Assembly (NCBI RefSeq): GCF_028595325.1
Contig: NZ_JAQQXR010000012.1
Location: forward strand, 1-64,000
Length of the DNA: 64,000 bases
Reading direction: 5' to 3'
Origin: Janthinobacterium fluminis
GTDB taxonomy: Bacteria > Pseudomonadota > Gammaproteobacteria > Burkholderiales > Burkholderiaceae_D
Within the stretch, counting starts at the first letter, position 1, and every line of letters begins with the position of its first letter. Of this stretch, positions 11,001 to 18,067 are shown one piece after another. Both the position numbers and the translations under genes were made by a program. The notes under the pieces were generated by a model. It made no database searches. It was not told where the DNA came from and was given only the letters and a program-made list of their open reading frames with translations.

Positions 11001-14000
11001 ACGAGGTTTCCCGCCTCGTTGTTGAAGTCGGCCACCTGCAGCGTCGCGTTGCCGGAAACGGCTTGAAGCACGCCGCGGCTATTCTTGACGTTGCCTGCCG
11101 TTAGCACCAAGTCCTGGCTGGCGGCGATGGTGCCGTCGCTATTGTCCAGGCCCAAGACGGCGCCGACGCTGGCGCTTTGGCGCGACGTGATACGGCCCTT
11201 GCCATTGTCGAGGGTGGCGGCGGCGATGCTCGCCGCGCCGTTGGTTTCGATGCGGCCACCGGCATTGTCGAGTTTCTGGCTGACCTGGACACTGGTGTGG
11301 CTATTCCCGAGCTGAATGAGTTGACCCGCGCGATTATCCAGGTCGCTCGCCGTCACCGTGATCTGGCGCGCAACGGTGCTGGCGTCGCGGTGGTCGACAA
11401 CGCCGGCGCTCATGTTCAAGGCGCCATTGGCGGTGATCTGGCCGCGCTGGCCGTTCAGGGTGGCCGCCTCAATTGCCAGCGTACCGGCTCCCGCGTGCTC
11501 AATCTTGCCGCCGGCATTGCCGAGCGTGCCCGCGCGCAAGCTCAAGTTTGCGCTGTTGACGGCGATGCGTCCCGCCGTATTGTCCAGCACGCCGGTATCG
11601 ATGGTCGTGTCGCCGGCGCCGGTCTGCACAATGTCACCCTTGCCGTTACGCAGATTGGCCAGGTTCAAGAGCAACTGGCCCGCGCCCAGCTTGCCTTCGG
11701 TATTCACCAGGGCCTGGGCATTGTTCGCGTTCGCCGTGATGCGCAGCAGGCCGGCCGCCGACACCGTCGCCGTACTCGTGTTCACATCGCCGCTGGCGGC
11801 CGTCAGCGCGAGGTTGGCGGCGCTGGTCTGGCTGCCGCCGACGTCGACGCCGGCGCCGCTCAGCGCGGCATCGCCGGCGGCCAGGTTTTGGCCGCCCGCC
11901 TGCAAATTTTGCCGCGCAGTCAGCGTCAAATTGCCCGCCGCCGCGAGGCTGCCGTCGCCGTTGACGCCGGCCCCGAGCAGTCCGCTGCTGCGCAGGCTGC
12001 CGGCGGCGATCGCCGCGTTGCCGCGCGCCGCCATCGAACCGGTGTTCGACAGCGCGCCGCCGACCTCCACGCGCTGGTCGCGGCCGGCATACATCAGGCC
12101 GGTATTACGCAGGTCGCCGCGCATGCCCACGCTCATGTCGCCGCCCGAACGCAGCACGCCGCCGATATTGCTGGCGCTGCCGCCCGTCAAGCTCAAGTCG
12201 TGCTCTGCGGCGATCAGGCCGCCCGTGTTGTCGAGTACGCCGTTGGACGCGCTCAGCGCGATGCGGCTGTTGCCCGCGCCAACCTGGACGACGGTGCCGT
12301 CCGTATTCGTGAGGTGGCCGACGTTCAGCTCCAGTTGCCCGGCGCTCAAGCGGCCCTTGCTATTGTCCAGAGTCTGGCCGTCGTTTGCCGTCGCCGTCAT
12401 GGCCAGCGTGCCGGCCGCGCCGACGACGGCGCCGCGGGTGGTGATGTTGCCGTTCAGCGCCGTCACGGCGAGGTTCGCCGCGCCGGTCTGGCTACCGCTC
12501 AGGTCGATCGAGGCCGCGCGCAAGTTTGCGTTGCCGGCGGCCAGGTTTTGGCCGCCGGCCCGCATCGCCTGCGTGCTGCTGACGTCCAGATTGCCTGTAT
12601 TGCTCAGACTGCCATCGACCTTCACGCCCGCGCCCAACAGGCTGGCCGCGCCGCTGTGCACGAGGTTGGCGCTGATGCTGTTGTCGCCCTGCGCCGCGAT
12701 CACGCCCGTATTGCTGACGGTGCCGCTGGCCCGCAGGGTTTGCTTGCCCGCCGCGTACAACTTGCCGCTGTTGCTGACGTTGGCGGCGCTGGTGCTCAGG
12801 TCGCGGCCGGCGTAGACGCTGCCGGCGCTGTTGTCGAGATCGTTTACCTGCAACGTCAGGTCGCCGGCGTAGGCTTGCAATATGCCCTGGTTGTTGTCGA
12901 GGTCGGCGGCGCGCAACACCAAGTGCTGGCCGGCGGCGATAGTCCCGCCGGCATTGTTCAAGGCCGCGCCGGTGGCGACGCGCACGCTCTGGGTGGATGT
13001 GATGCGTCCCTGGGCATTCATCAAGGTGGCCGCGCTGATGCCGGCATTGCCTGCAGTTTCGATTTTGCCGCCTGTATTGTCCAAGACCTGGCTGACGTTC
13101 AGCGTCGTTTGCCCCTCGCCCGTCTGGCTGATACGCCCCGCGCGGTTGTCCAGCGTACCGGCGTTGATGCTGAGCTGGCCGCCGACCATGGTGGCATCGC
13201 GGTGGTCGACGGTGCCGGCGGCGATGGCGACCCCACCGTTTCCGGCAATTTTGCCGCGTTGGCCCAGCAAGCTTGCCGCGGCAATCGTCAACGTGCCGGT
13301 GCCGGCGTGCTCGATCGAACCGGCGACGTTGCCGAGTGTGTCCGCGCCCAGGGTCAGGTTGTGGCTGTTGGTGGCGATGCGTCCACCGCTGTTGTCCAGC
13401 ATGCCGGAAGTCTGTATCGACATATCCTGGACGCCAAGCTGCAGAATCTGTCCGCCGGCGTTGGACAGGTCGTGGGCGCGAATGCCGATTTGATTCGCCG
13501 TCAACGCGGCGGAGTCCGTGCGCAGGTCCTGCCGGGCAGCAATCTCCAGCGCGCCTTGCGTCGTGATGGCGGCATGGCTGGCGTCGACGCCGCCGTTGCT
13601 GGCCTCCAGCGTCAGGTGGGCGCCGCTGACGCCGGCATTGCGCAGGTCCAACTGGGCGCCCGAAATGCGGCCATGGCCGCCGGATGCGCTGCTGCCGTGG
13701 ATGGCCACGGCGCCGCTCGCCCGCAGCTCCAGATCGCCCGCCGCGCCCAGCGTGTTGTCGGCGTTCAGGCCGCTGGCGACGACGGCGCCGGCGGCGATGT
13801 CGACGCGCGAACCCGCGCCCTCGGCCAGCACCGCCGTGTGGTTGCGCGCGCCGATCAGGCCGCTGCTGGCGATGTTCCCCTGCGCCGTCACGCGCGCGTC
13901 GCCGCCCGCGTAGATCGTACCGGCGTTGCCGATGTCGCCGGCGGCGCTGAGCGCGGCCTTGGCGCCCTCCGCCGTCGCCTGGATGTTGCCGCTGTTGCTC

Positions 14001-15007
14001 AGCCAGCCGTTCGACTGCAGCACGAGTTCGCCCGCGGACGCCGCCAGCACGCCGGCGTTGCGCGCGCCCATGCCGGCCTCCGTGCCGATCAAATGGATCT
14101 TGCCGGCGTACATGCCGCCCAGTTGCGCGACGTCAAGCGCAAACGTGGGCGCCGCGCCCGTCCCGGCCACGGCCGCCGCTGCGCCATGCCCGGCGTCGAT
14201 CTGGTTGGCGCCCGTCACCACGCGCAATTCCTTGGCCCAGATGCCCGCGTTCACCTGCACGGCGCGGGCCAGGATGCCGGTGTAGTCGCTGGCCGCCGCG
14301 TCCAGGCCCTTGCCGTTGATGGTCACCATGCCGCGCTGCACCAGGTAGCCGTCCAGGCCGCCGCCATTGAACACGGGCGCGCCCGTCGTCAGCGTCACCC
14401 GGCTGGCGTTGATGAAGCCGGCGCCGTCGACATTGACGCCGGCCGGATTGGCGATGACGACCTCGGCGCGCTGGCCCGCCACCTCGACGTAGCCGCGCAA
14501 CTGGCTGGGATTGCTCGAATTGACTTCGTTGAGGATCACGCGGGCGCCGCCGGCCGTCAGCCAGGGATTGCCCTGGAGCCAGCCGCCGAGCTGGGTTTGG
14601 GCGTTGTTGCGGCTGTTGTTGAGGATGGCGCCGCCGCTCTGCACGTCGAACTGGCTGTAGCTGTTGCGCGAGACGCCGGCGGCGCTCGGCGTCTGGATAT
14701 TCACTTGCGTGACGCCGTTGGCCGTCTGCACCACCGTCGGTCGCTGGCGGGCCGGCGCATTCTGGTCGGCGACGATTTGCGCGTGGGCGGCGCCGCCGGG
14801 CAGGCCCATGCCCAAAGCCGCCAGCACGGCCAGGCCCAGCGGCCGCAGCGCGGCGGCCGGACCGCCACGCCAATCGATACCGGAGCCGCCGCCCGCGCCC
14901 ACGCCTTCGCCGCCGGCGGCCTTGCCCTGCGAGGCCGCGCTTTCAGAAACGACCATCAACTGGCCGCGGCGTTTATTGAAGACGATCCGGTACAAATTCT
15001 TGTTCAT
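2036..15007 (-). CDS. CdiA/FhaB-like two-partner-secretion exoprotein with C-terminal JAB-like toxin domain
   Basis: This encodes a 4323-residue secreted filamentous haemagglutinin-type protein. Residues 1-24 (MNKNLYRIVFNKRRGQL...) are an extended signal-peptide region, and a hydrophobic core at about 55-74 leads to a cleavage site near AHA-Q77. The TPS secretion domain follows (about 80-330) with NSSNPSQL and NPAGVNVDGAGF motifs. Several thousand residues of beta-helix repeats with recurring LDNxxG units come next, then FHA-2-type repeats with AGRDL/AGNDI motifs. A glycine/alanine-rich pre-toxin region contains DVNNRMMH near residue 3940, a variant of the VENN junction. The last ~130 residues carry an EFALF strand and HSHP at 4268-4271, like the metal-binding HxHP of JAB/MPN peptidases. 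It is secreted by the transporter encoded 48 nt upstream. An AAGG lies 8 nt before the ATG. The toxin assignment is inferred. Confidence 0.92.
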   Translation of the reverse strand: MNKNLYRIVFNKRRGQLMVVSESAASQGKAAGGEGVGAGGGSGIDWRGGPAAALRPLGLAVLAALGMGLPGGAAHAQIVADQNAPARQRPTVVQTANGVTQVNIQTPSAAGVSRNSYSQFDVQSGGAILNNSRNNAQTQLGGWLQGNPWLTAGGARVILNEVNSSNPSQLRGYVEVAGQRAEVVIANPAGVNVDGAGFINASRVTLTTGAPVFNGGGLDGYLVQRGMVTINGKGLDAAASDYTGILARAVQVNAGIWAKELRVVTGANQIDAGHGAAAAVAGTGAAPTFALDVAQLGGMYAGKIHLIGTEAGMGARNAGVLAASAGELVLQSNGWLSNSGNIQATAEGAKAALSAAGDIGNAGTIYAGGDARVTAQGNIASSGLIGARNHTAVLAEGAGSRVDIAAGAVVASGLNADNTLGAAGDLELRASGAVAIHGSSASGGHGRISGAQLDLRNAGVSGAHLTLEASNGGVDASHAAITTQGALEIAARQDLRTDSAALTANQIGIRAHDLSNAGGQILQLGVQDMSIQTSGMLDNSGGRIATNSHNLTLGADTLGNVAGSIEHAGTGTLTIAAASLLGQRGKIAGNGGVAIAAGTVDHRDATMVGGQLSINAGTLDNRAGRISQTGEGQTTLNVSQVLDNTGGKIETAGNAGISAATLMNAQGRITSTQSVRVATGAALNNAGGTIAAGQHLVLRAADLDNNQGILQAYAGDLTLQVNDLDNSAGSVYAGRDLSTSAANVSNSGKLYAAGKQTLRASGTVSNTGVIAAQGDNSISANLVHSGAASLLGAGVKVDGSLSNTGNLDVSSTQAMRAGGQNLAAGNANLRAASIDLSGSQTGAANLAVTALNGNITTRGAVVGAAGTLAMTATANDGQTLDNSKGRLSAGQLELNVGHLTNTDGTVVQVGAGNSRIALSASNGVLDNTGGLIAAEHDLSLTGGSASNIGGVLRSGGDMSVGMRGDLRNTGLMYAGRDQRVEVGGALSNTGSMAARGNAAIAAGSLRSSGLLGAGVNGDGSLAAAGNLTLTARQNLQAGGQNLAAGDAALSGAGVDVGGSQTSAANLALTAASGDVNTSTATVSAAGLLRITANANNAQALVNTEGKLGAGQLLLNLANLRNGKGDIVQTGAGDTTIDTGVLDNTAGRIAVNSANLSLRAGTLGNAGGKIEHAGAGTLAIEAATLNGQRGQITANGALNMSAGVVDHRDASTVARQITVTASDLDNRAGQLIQLGNSHTSVQVSQKLDNAGGRIETNGAASIAAATLDNGKGRITSRQSASVGAVLGLDNSDGTIAASQDLVLTAGNVKNSRGVLQAVSGNATLQVADFNNEAGNLVAGADLHTVADNVDNSGNLYAAGKQTLLASGTVGNKGVIAALGDVDIRAGSLHSGAASLLGAGVKLDGALAQSGNLSVSAAQGIAALGQNLAAGDMTLGGAFVDIAGSQTGAANIAITAHSGNVSTSNAEVGTPGTLAISARAQDAQSWTNIHGAVSAGQLAVQVGKLNNSTGKIIQTGTGDTTINVSSPSGQLDNTSGRIAVNSRNLTLGAHTVINVDGSMEHAGGGAFAIDAVTFNGQRGRIVSNGALNLGADSIDHRSANIVARQISIAAGNLDNSQGGITQLGGDKTSIVVGRHLDNRGGGIASNGDTSIGADTVNNQGGTLQAAGAAGLNISAAGRLDNGNKGTIAAGGNATVAGGVILNQLGQITAGGNLDLAAAQGLDNAQGLLAASANVDLKAASFDNAGGKLAAIQGNVRLATIGATGNDGGKIQAAGDVSLNNGGLANTGAASIIGGNVAINTNGQALNNRLGTIAGIQGVDLQSGAIDNDAGLIQAGTALAIDTGGKALLNTNAAGYAARHTGAGGISSGGAAKLNIGNWNNAGGYFGAAGAISGRSGYIDNTAAGKIVGRSSLKLDLAGLNNQGGQIQAVGDIDLNAGAGRIDNRQGLLRTGAAVTLSAAALDNSATKGSEQGIEGMDVVVKTADLNNTTGAIRADNNLSIDGAGTVNNSQGLLSAGNALSLRDYGASRSLAVTNADGTAIAAKSLDIRAASISGGGRLLSKQDLTIDVTGNYSHGAGGEIAANRNVSLIVAGNLGNAGKLQAGGTLDIRADNIDNTATGDINAGLTRLSIARMLSNRGVIDGLRVELNAARLDNTGTGRIYGDQLSVAAGVLNNDVENGVAATIAARARLDIGAQTINNHEHALIFSAGDLAIGGSIDASRQAAGQAGSVANASASIEALGNLNLNAVQVNNLNNHFSTQPGAADTPEWILEYQSKGASKRTSELTPPCVGPGSVCWKFNKDYEWTEYEYSRTTRGSTILSSDPGRIVAGGNLAIKAVNVFNDNSHIIAGGLLAMDPATLTNNSTQGTQTRSDVGTATTYRFNDNQGSTEMAPPLMIRSEVYKLETTSTAAFSGSRVEQHTLAAATGTKPAAATSAGVSGNTSAAGSANAGVNVSSIAKDPTQVGGVNSASGLGASAATGASGSLSTTRTDGLSAAGAVGVATGAVAERARTAAGDGAQIAILVLPGIPAGDVKPVGGTAGVGTVAPVAPAKPSGGAQLVRTVPPAVTLPNASLFKVSPAPDARYLVETDPRFANYREWSNSDYLLSLVKLDPTVTQKRLGDGFYEQRLVREQIAELTGQRFLGNYSADEEQYRGLMDAAASYAKQWHLRPGVALTAEQMAGLTNDIVWLVERDVALADGSTQKALVPQVYVRLREGDLDVSGALLAGKDIDIKLGGDLSNSGTIAGRDVVRLTADNVHNLGGRIHGEAVGIAAKNDLNNIGGAISANSALAVDAGHDIKLTATISSTRGKLGAIDLSGTGIDRVAGLYVTGDGGTLLASAGRDVTLQAGVIGNSGKDGATLVKAGGNVNLGVVTTGNGASMVWGADYQGRDGSSADTGSKIAGVGSVSLDAKNDINATLATVKAGATLIALAGNDINNSGSTLTAGKELLASAGRDVNIVSTTLSSELKYGGASFAGTHVDKVAGLYVTDENGGALNVVAGRDVKLLAGVIGNAGKDGATGVVAGRDLNVGTLATSSSQNYIHDEANYRKENRSGEAGSQIQAAGSLALSAKNDVNVRAGDVQAGAQLLVSAGNNINVTAGVATHHFDAASRKKEEGMWSSKTTTKRDTLDTVEALGSSLGGKTVAMLAGNDLALNGSAVRADDTASLAAGRDLTIASATNTHSESHFIDVKKSGFSGNFYTGIGYSRSAAKQTMSAQGTTQAGASVSGGSVALASERDIVVRGSTVVADRDVDVAAGRDLNVLSAQDTHSSVTKSSSSQSGFGGSFFKPWVGKMQSSQDGTTGGVSQAGSQIASLGGDVALTAGARYTQTASEVLALGTGVDGGLPGDIAIGAQSVLINEAYNTSMAREHTEFSKVSLGASASIGLIDAISAGKDLVELGKAAGKTKDGRMKALAAATVAVKGQAAYNAIAQGGGGVSISISLGSSKSESNTLQTGSEAVGSAVKAAGDVSIVAGGAGKDSDLTVVGSKINAGNDVELRADGDIALLAAHNTSKQTSKNSSSGASFGVGFAAGGAQNGMTFNMGINHARGNANGADDYASNTDVRAGNTARLGSGGDTVLRGAVLAAGAVKADVGGDLRIASLQDTSSYDSKQSGGGFGVNLCLPPFCYGVSTASGSVSQSKAKGNFASVTEQSGIKAGDGGFQVAVHGNTDLKGGVLASSDKAAGEGKNALSTGTLSTSDLRNKDEHAASGFSLGATFSGKMGDQSGAASETDKSAANGKATPSGSAGIGSASGGQDSSTPAGISGGTVTIRDGAQQAALTGKTGEETVAGLNRDVSSEKDGSGALAKGWDGKRMEQEVQAQVQITAAFGQAAAKGIGDYADRQRDAAIARGDAAEAAKWDEGGAYRVAAHAAAGALGGGLGGALGAGLSAKAMPVIGDLIDDMGLPEPVRQALSAAAAGAIGAVAGGGAGVAGAFNTDVNNRMMHSEDRKTAKALAARSGGQFSAAQVLAALRYSGLKDSQGNVIVGEGTQETFVKNVNIKTGISVQDTVKEDPTIPFVGGDSVTLLEKPPTRPSNELISFIIENTGGKASPYILTFGPVYTNGPSLPAAPPGTQRVTVMVDGTAYYPLAASCPAAGCTNGDPIANAIPDDGTKAYNEAVARKTEKDLNVASGLLGGGGALVRGVNAVSKLATAAAANAARWVAAGANTTIAASSPAEIAWGYGKLSTRQQGVLDQLPETLSQLTFRKSQVSVTDLAAMTAQTGDEFALFTRGSQRLVIRGSDRGVPLLPEEITALREQGYKWSGHSHPGTSDIVLDASGVFGKPQGDRYVLDLLNQQRSVIVNSAGRRSVFDQFDNYRVK
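8600..13500 (-). repeat. Degenerate beta-helix repeats in the exoprotein gene
   Basis: This part of the gene encodes many related units of about 20-25 residues (LDNxxGxI..., LxLxAGxLxN). Larger blocks also recur, such as AGGQNLAAG followed by GSQTxAANxA, seen near 12.5, 11.8 and 10.7 kb. They build the elongated filament of the exoprotein. The repeats are diverged at DNA level but could support recombination. Confidence 0.7.
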
Positions 15008-15055
15008 GGCACGGCCTTTTACATTGAATGATTGCGTTTCGGTACAGTGACTTAC

Positions 15056-16885
15056 TTAGAAGCTCATATTGCTGCTGAATCCAGCCGTGCTGGCGGCGCT
15101 CTGGAAGCGCTCCGGCTTGCGCAGCGGACGGCCAAAAAAGACCTCGTACTGGACTCTCCAGAGCTGCCCGCGCAGGCCGAGCGCCACGCCGCTCAGGCGT
15201 TTGTCGAGCAAGAATTCGCTGGAAGGGCCGGCCACTTCGCCATGGTCCAGCGCCACATAGCACTCGTGGCCGGAGCCGCCGAGGGTCACGCCCAGTTCGT
15301 TGCGCAGCACCCAGCCGCGCTCTGCGGACAGGCTGCTTTCGCCGTCATAGCCGCGCACCGTGTAGCGGCCGCCGATGGCGAAGCGGTCTTGCGGCACCAG
15401 CGGCGTGCGGTTGACCTGCATGCGCCAGGCCCCCGTGTATTTCAGTTGCAAGCCGCCCAGCTTGAACGGGGCGTTCAGATTCGCGTCGGCGGTGAACAGC
15501 GCGGCGCGCGAACTGCCTTCGCCGAAGGCTTCCTCCGGCGCCGCCAGCGAGCCCAAGGCCCCGGTGCCGCGCCGATAGTTGAGGTTGGCGTCGAGCGTGG
15601 CCGCGCCCAGGAACTCCTTGTGCGCCAGGCCCAGCTCCCAGCCGGCCGTGCGCCGGCGCTGCACTTCCACCTCGGTGTCGTCGATGAAGTTTTGCGAGGC
15701 GCGCATCCAGCCGCGCAGGGACACGGTGGTTTTTCTGGCGGCGTCGCGGTAGACCAGGCGCGACAACTTGACGTCGCCGTTGCGGCTGCTGCCCCGGTAC
15801 AGATAGGTCTGGCTGGTGCCGGCCACTTGCTGGCGGTAACCGCCGCTGCTGGTGCTCAGCGCCAGCAGCCAATAGCCGAAAGGCAGCGAATAGTGGACGA
15901 CCATGCCTTCCGTGCCGTGCCCGGCGGGCTTGGCGCCGTGCAGGTTGCGGTTCAGGCTGATATAAAACAAGTCGTTCAAGGTCCACCAGTTGTCATACGA
16001 CAGTGTCAGGCCGCCCTGGTACTTGCCCGTTGCCGCGCTGCCGGAGTCGTCGGCGGAGACGCTCAGCCGGAACGGGAAGCCCTGGTGCCACTGGACCACC
16101 AGGTCGCTGTCGCCGGGCCGTCCATCGCCCCCCTCGGCCGGCGCGATCTGGATGTCGGCCTCGGCGGTCGGCACCCGCTTGAAGTTTTCCAGCGCCTGCT
16201 CGGTGTCGCGCAGGTTCAGCAAATCGCCGGGCGCGGCCGGCACCGCATTCCAGCGCGTGGCGCGGCCGTCGCTGCCGGGCGCGAAGCGGACGGCGCGGAC
16301 GCGGCCCGGGACCAGCCCCAGCTTCAGTGTGCCGCCGCTCAAATCCTGCGGTCCGACCAGCACGCGGGTGGTCACATAGCCGCGCTTCAGGATGGCGTTT
16401 TGCACGCGGCGCATCAGTATATTGATGCCGGCCGTGCCCAGGCAACGGCCGGGCGCGGCGTCGGCCTTGCCGTCGGCGCCGCGGTTGGCGGCGGCCAACG
16501 CCCATTGAAACTGCTCGGAGGAATCGCCCTCCAGAACGATGCGCGCCACCGCGAAGCACGGCGTTTCCGCCTCGGGCAGGCGGTCGGCTTCGGCGACGCC
16601 GGCGGTGGGCGAGCGAACGTCGGGGTTGTGTTGCTGCTGCTGGCGCACTATGCGCTCGCGCTCCTGTTGGCGCAGGAATTCCTGGTTGGCGCCGGCCGCG
16701 CCGGCACCGGACTGGGCGTAGGCGGCCGGCAGCCAGGCCCAGATGGCGGCGGCCACCGCAGCGCGCAGCAGCCGCGCGCGAACCGGGCAACACTGTGTGG
16801 CAGGCAGATCGGGGTGGGAGGTGGCAAGCGGAGCACAGAAAGGAACGGACACCATGCCGCGCCGCAGCATGGGATGCTGATGCAT
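15056..16885 (-). CDS. ShlB/FhaC/HecB-family two-partner secretion transporter (TpsB)
   Basis: This encodes a 609-residue outer-membrane protein that exports the CdiA-like exoprotein. The N-terminus carries a long signal sequence (hydrophobic segment ending near LPAAYAQ). A Gln/Arg-rich periplasmic linker follows, then POTRA domains at roughly residues 105-265. The remaining half is a beta-barrel. VRGYD near residue 510 is the conserved motif of the plug loop L6 in this family, and the protein ends in Phe, as expected for a BAM substrate. It is the first gene of the operon, 48 nt upstream of the exoprotein. An AGGA sequence lies just before the ATG, but an internal Met at residue 11 is also a possible start. 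Length and motifs match the family. Confidence 0.93.
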   Translation of the reverse strand: MHQHPMLRRGMVSVPFCAPLATSHPDLPATQCCPVRARLLRAAVAAAIWAWLPAAYAQSGAGAAGANQEFLRQQERERIVRQQQQHNPDVRSPTAGVAEADRLPEAETPCFAVARIVLEGDSSEQFQWALAAANRGADGKADAAPGRCLGTAGINILMRRVQNAILKRGYVTTRVLVGPQDLSGGTLKLGLVPGRVRAVRFAPGSDGRATRWNAVPAAPGDLLNLRDTEQALENFKRVPTAEADIQIAPAEGGDGRPGDSDLVVQWHQGFPFRLSVSADDSGSAATGKYQGGLTLSYDNWWTLNDLFYISLNRNLHGAKPAGHGTEGMVVHYSLPFGYWLLALSTSSGGYRQQVAGTSQTYLYRGSSRNGDVKLSRLVYRDAARKTTVSLRGWMRASQNFIDDTEVEVQRRRTAGWELGLAHKEFLGAATLDANLNYRRGTGALGSLAAPEEAFGEGSSRAALFTADANLNAPFKLGGLQLKYTGAWRMQVNRTPLVPQDRFAIGGRYTVRGYDGESSLSAERGWVLRNELGVTLGGSGHECYVALDHGEVAGPSSEFLLDKRLSGVALGLRGQLWRVQYEVFFGRPLRKPERFQSAASTAGFSSNMSF

Positions 16886-17390
16886 ATATTCCTAATAGAA
16901 TTATTTAGAATATAGCAATTATATACTTTGCATTTCCGTATGGCAATTTTAAGTTTCTTTATGCAATATAATTTCTGAAATATTTATTGCGGATGTGGCG
17001 TTAACGTCACTCTTGCTTTGCCCGTCGGCCTGCCAGCCAGGGCCGCCCAGCTTTGGCGCTCGCTTGTGGCGCCATCAACACAAGCCAAGGGCGATTAATC
17101 GCTGCCTGCTCTTGCATCCCATCTTCACGTCAACAAATTTCTTGGCCCGCCAATTTGCTTATGCTATAAGGATAGTGTTAACTGCTTGACAATATGTTGA
17201 GCTCGCTTGCTTGATGGCCAGTCTTTTGCGGCATGGCGCGGCGGCCTTCGGCGCGGCCCTTTCCCATCCTTTGACTCATCAACTGCGGCAAGTCCGTGGC
17301 ACTGAAAAGTATATCAATATTGCAATAATTGGATAGAATTTCCAACATTTAACTATGTGAAACTTATGAAATTATATTTACTTAATTACC
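16886..17390. promoter_or_regulatory. AT-rich divergent intergenic region between TpsB and the eCIS operon
   Basis: About 500 nt without a gene separate the minus-strand secretion locus from the plus-strand injection-system operon. The first 100 nt and the last 120 nt are markedly AT-rich compared with the surrounding coding DNA, and both operons must be started from here. A TTGACA occurs near 17187 without a convincing -10. The AT-rich flanks would suit H-NS binding, and an H-NS gene is present in this window at 55 kb, but that is inference. Confidence 0.5.
17327..17339 (+). promoter_or_regulatory. AATTGGATAGAAT motif, possible -10 region of the eCIS operon
   Basis: This 13-nt sequence contains TAGAAT, a fair sigma-70 -10 element, and ends about 50 nt before the ATG of the small ORF that precedes the eCIS genes. 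The identical 13 nt occur in the same orientation and at about the same distance upstream of the H-NS gene (55285-55297, minus strand). No good -35 is visible at either place. Confidence 0.35.
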
Positions 17391-17495
17391 ATGAAAATTC
17401 ACACGCCGACCACAGCCAATAGCCGCCGCGCCAAACAAGGTGGCCGTTCCACCAGCGCGGGAACTATGTCGGCAAGCGGAAATGGCGCGCCATGA
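17391..17495 (+). CDS. Small ORF overlapping the first eCIS gene
   Basis: This 34-codon frame (MKIHTPTTANSRRAKQGG...) ends in a TGA that overlaps the ATG of the DUF4255 gene as ATGA. The peptide is basic and Ser/Thr/Ala-rich without a membrane segment. There is no clear Shine-Dalgarno sequence before it, which lowers confidence. The overlap suggests it may be a translational leader for the operon. Its composition loosely recalls the disordered N-termini of eCIS-associated cargo proteins, but that is only an impression. Confidence 0.35.
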   Translation: MKIHTPTTANSRRAKQGGRSTSAGTMSASGNGAP

Positions 17496-18064
17496 TTCAC
17501 GCCGCCATCGAGCACCTGGCCCAGCACCTGAACCAGTTTTTGCGCCGCACCCACAAGCTGAGCGACGATATCGTCGTCGTCTCCAATGTCGTGGCACAGG
17601 ACGGTACGGTGGCGCCGCATATTGCCAACAAGCTGGTGGTGTGTCTGGTGAACATAGAAAAGGACACGCTGCCCCAGCAGGCCCATGTCGCCGCCAGCGG
17701 CGCCGGCCGCGCGCCCGTGTATGGCAAGCCGCTGTTCCTCAATTTGTACATGCTGGTGGCCGCCAATTTCAGCGACAAGAACTACCCCGAAGCGCTCAAA
17801 TTCATTTCCAGCGCCATCGGTTTTTTCCAGCACACGCCCGTATTCGACCACCAGGTCACGCCCGACCTCGATGAGCGCATCGACAAACTCCTGCTCGACA
17901 TGGAGAACCTCAAGACCCACGAGCTCAGCAATCTGTGGAGCATGCTGAGCGGCCACTACCTGCCTTCCGCCCTGTACAGGGTGCGCATGGTCGGCTATGG
18001 CGCCGACACGCTGACGGGCCAGGTGCCGACCGTCGCGCAGCCTGTGACCAGCGCGGGCCACTGA
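17492..18064 (+). CDS. eCIS tube/sheath-terminating protein, DUF4255 (Afp16/Pvc16-like)
   Basis: This 190-residue protein opens with MIHAAIEHLAQHLNQFL, the start typical of the DUF4255 family, and contains the family's NKLVVCLVNIEKD and PLFLNLYMLVAANF segments. In Afp and PVC particles the DUF4255 protein caps the distal end of the tube and stops its growth. Family members are cytoplasmic and assemble with the particle. Here it is the first structural gene of the operon rather than the last (its place in afp), an order seen in many other eCIS loci. The next gene starts after a 3-nt gap. Confidence 0.88.
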   Translation: MIHAAIEHLAQHLNQFLRRTHKLSDDIVVVSNVVAQDGTVAPHIANKLVVCLVNIEKDTLPQQAHVAASGAGRAPVYGKPLFLNLYMLVAANFSDKNYPEALKFISSAIGFFQHTPVFDHQVTPDLDERIDKLLLDMENLKTHELSNLWSMLSGHYLPSALYRVRMVGYGADTLTGQVPTVAQPVTSAGH

Positions 18065-18067
18065 GCG

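Noticed and set aside
17187..17220. TTGACA near 17187 as the eCIS promoter
   Set aside because: No acceptable -10 lies 16-18 nt downstream of it.
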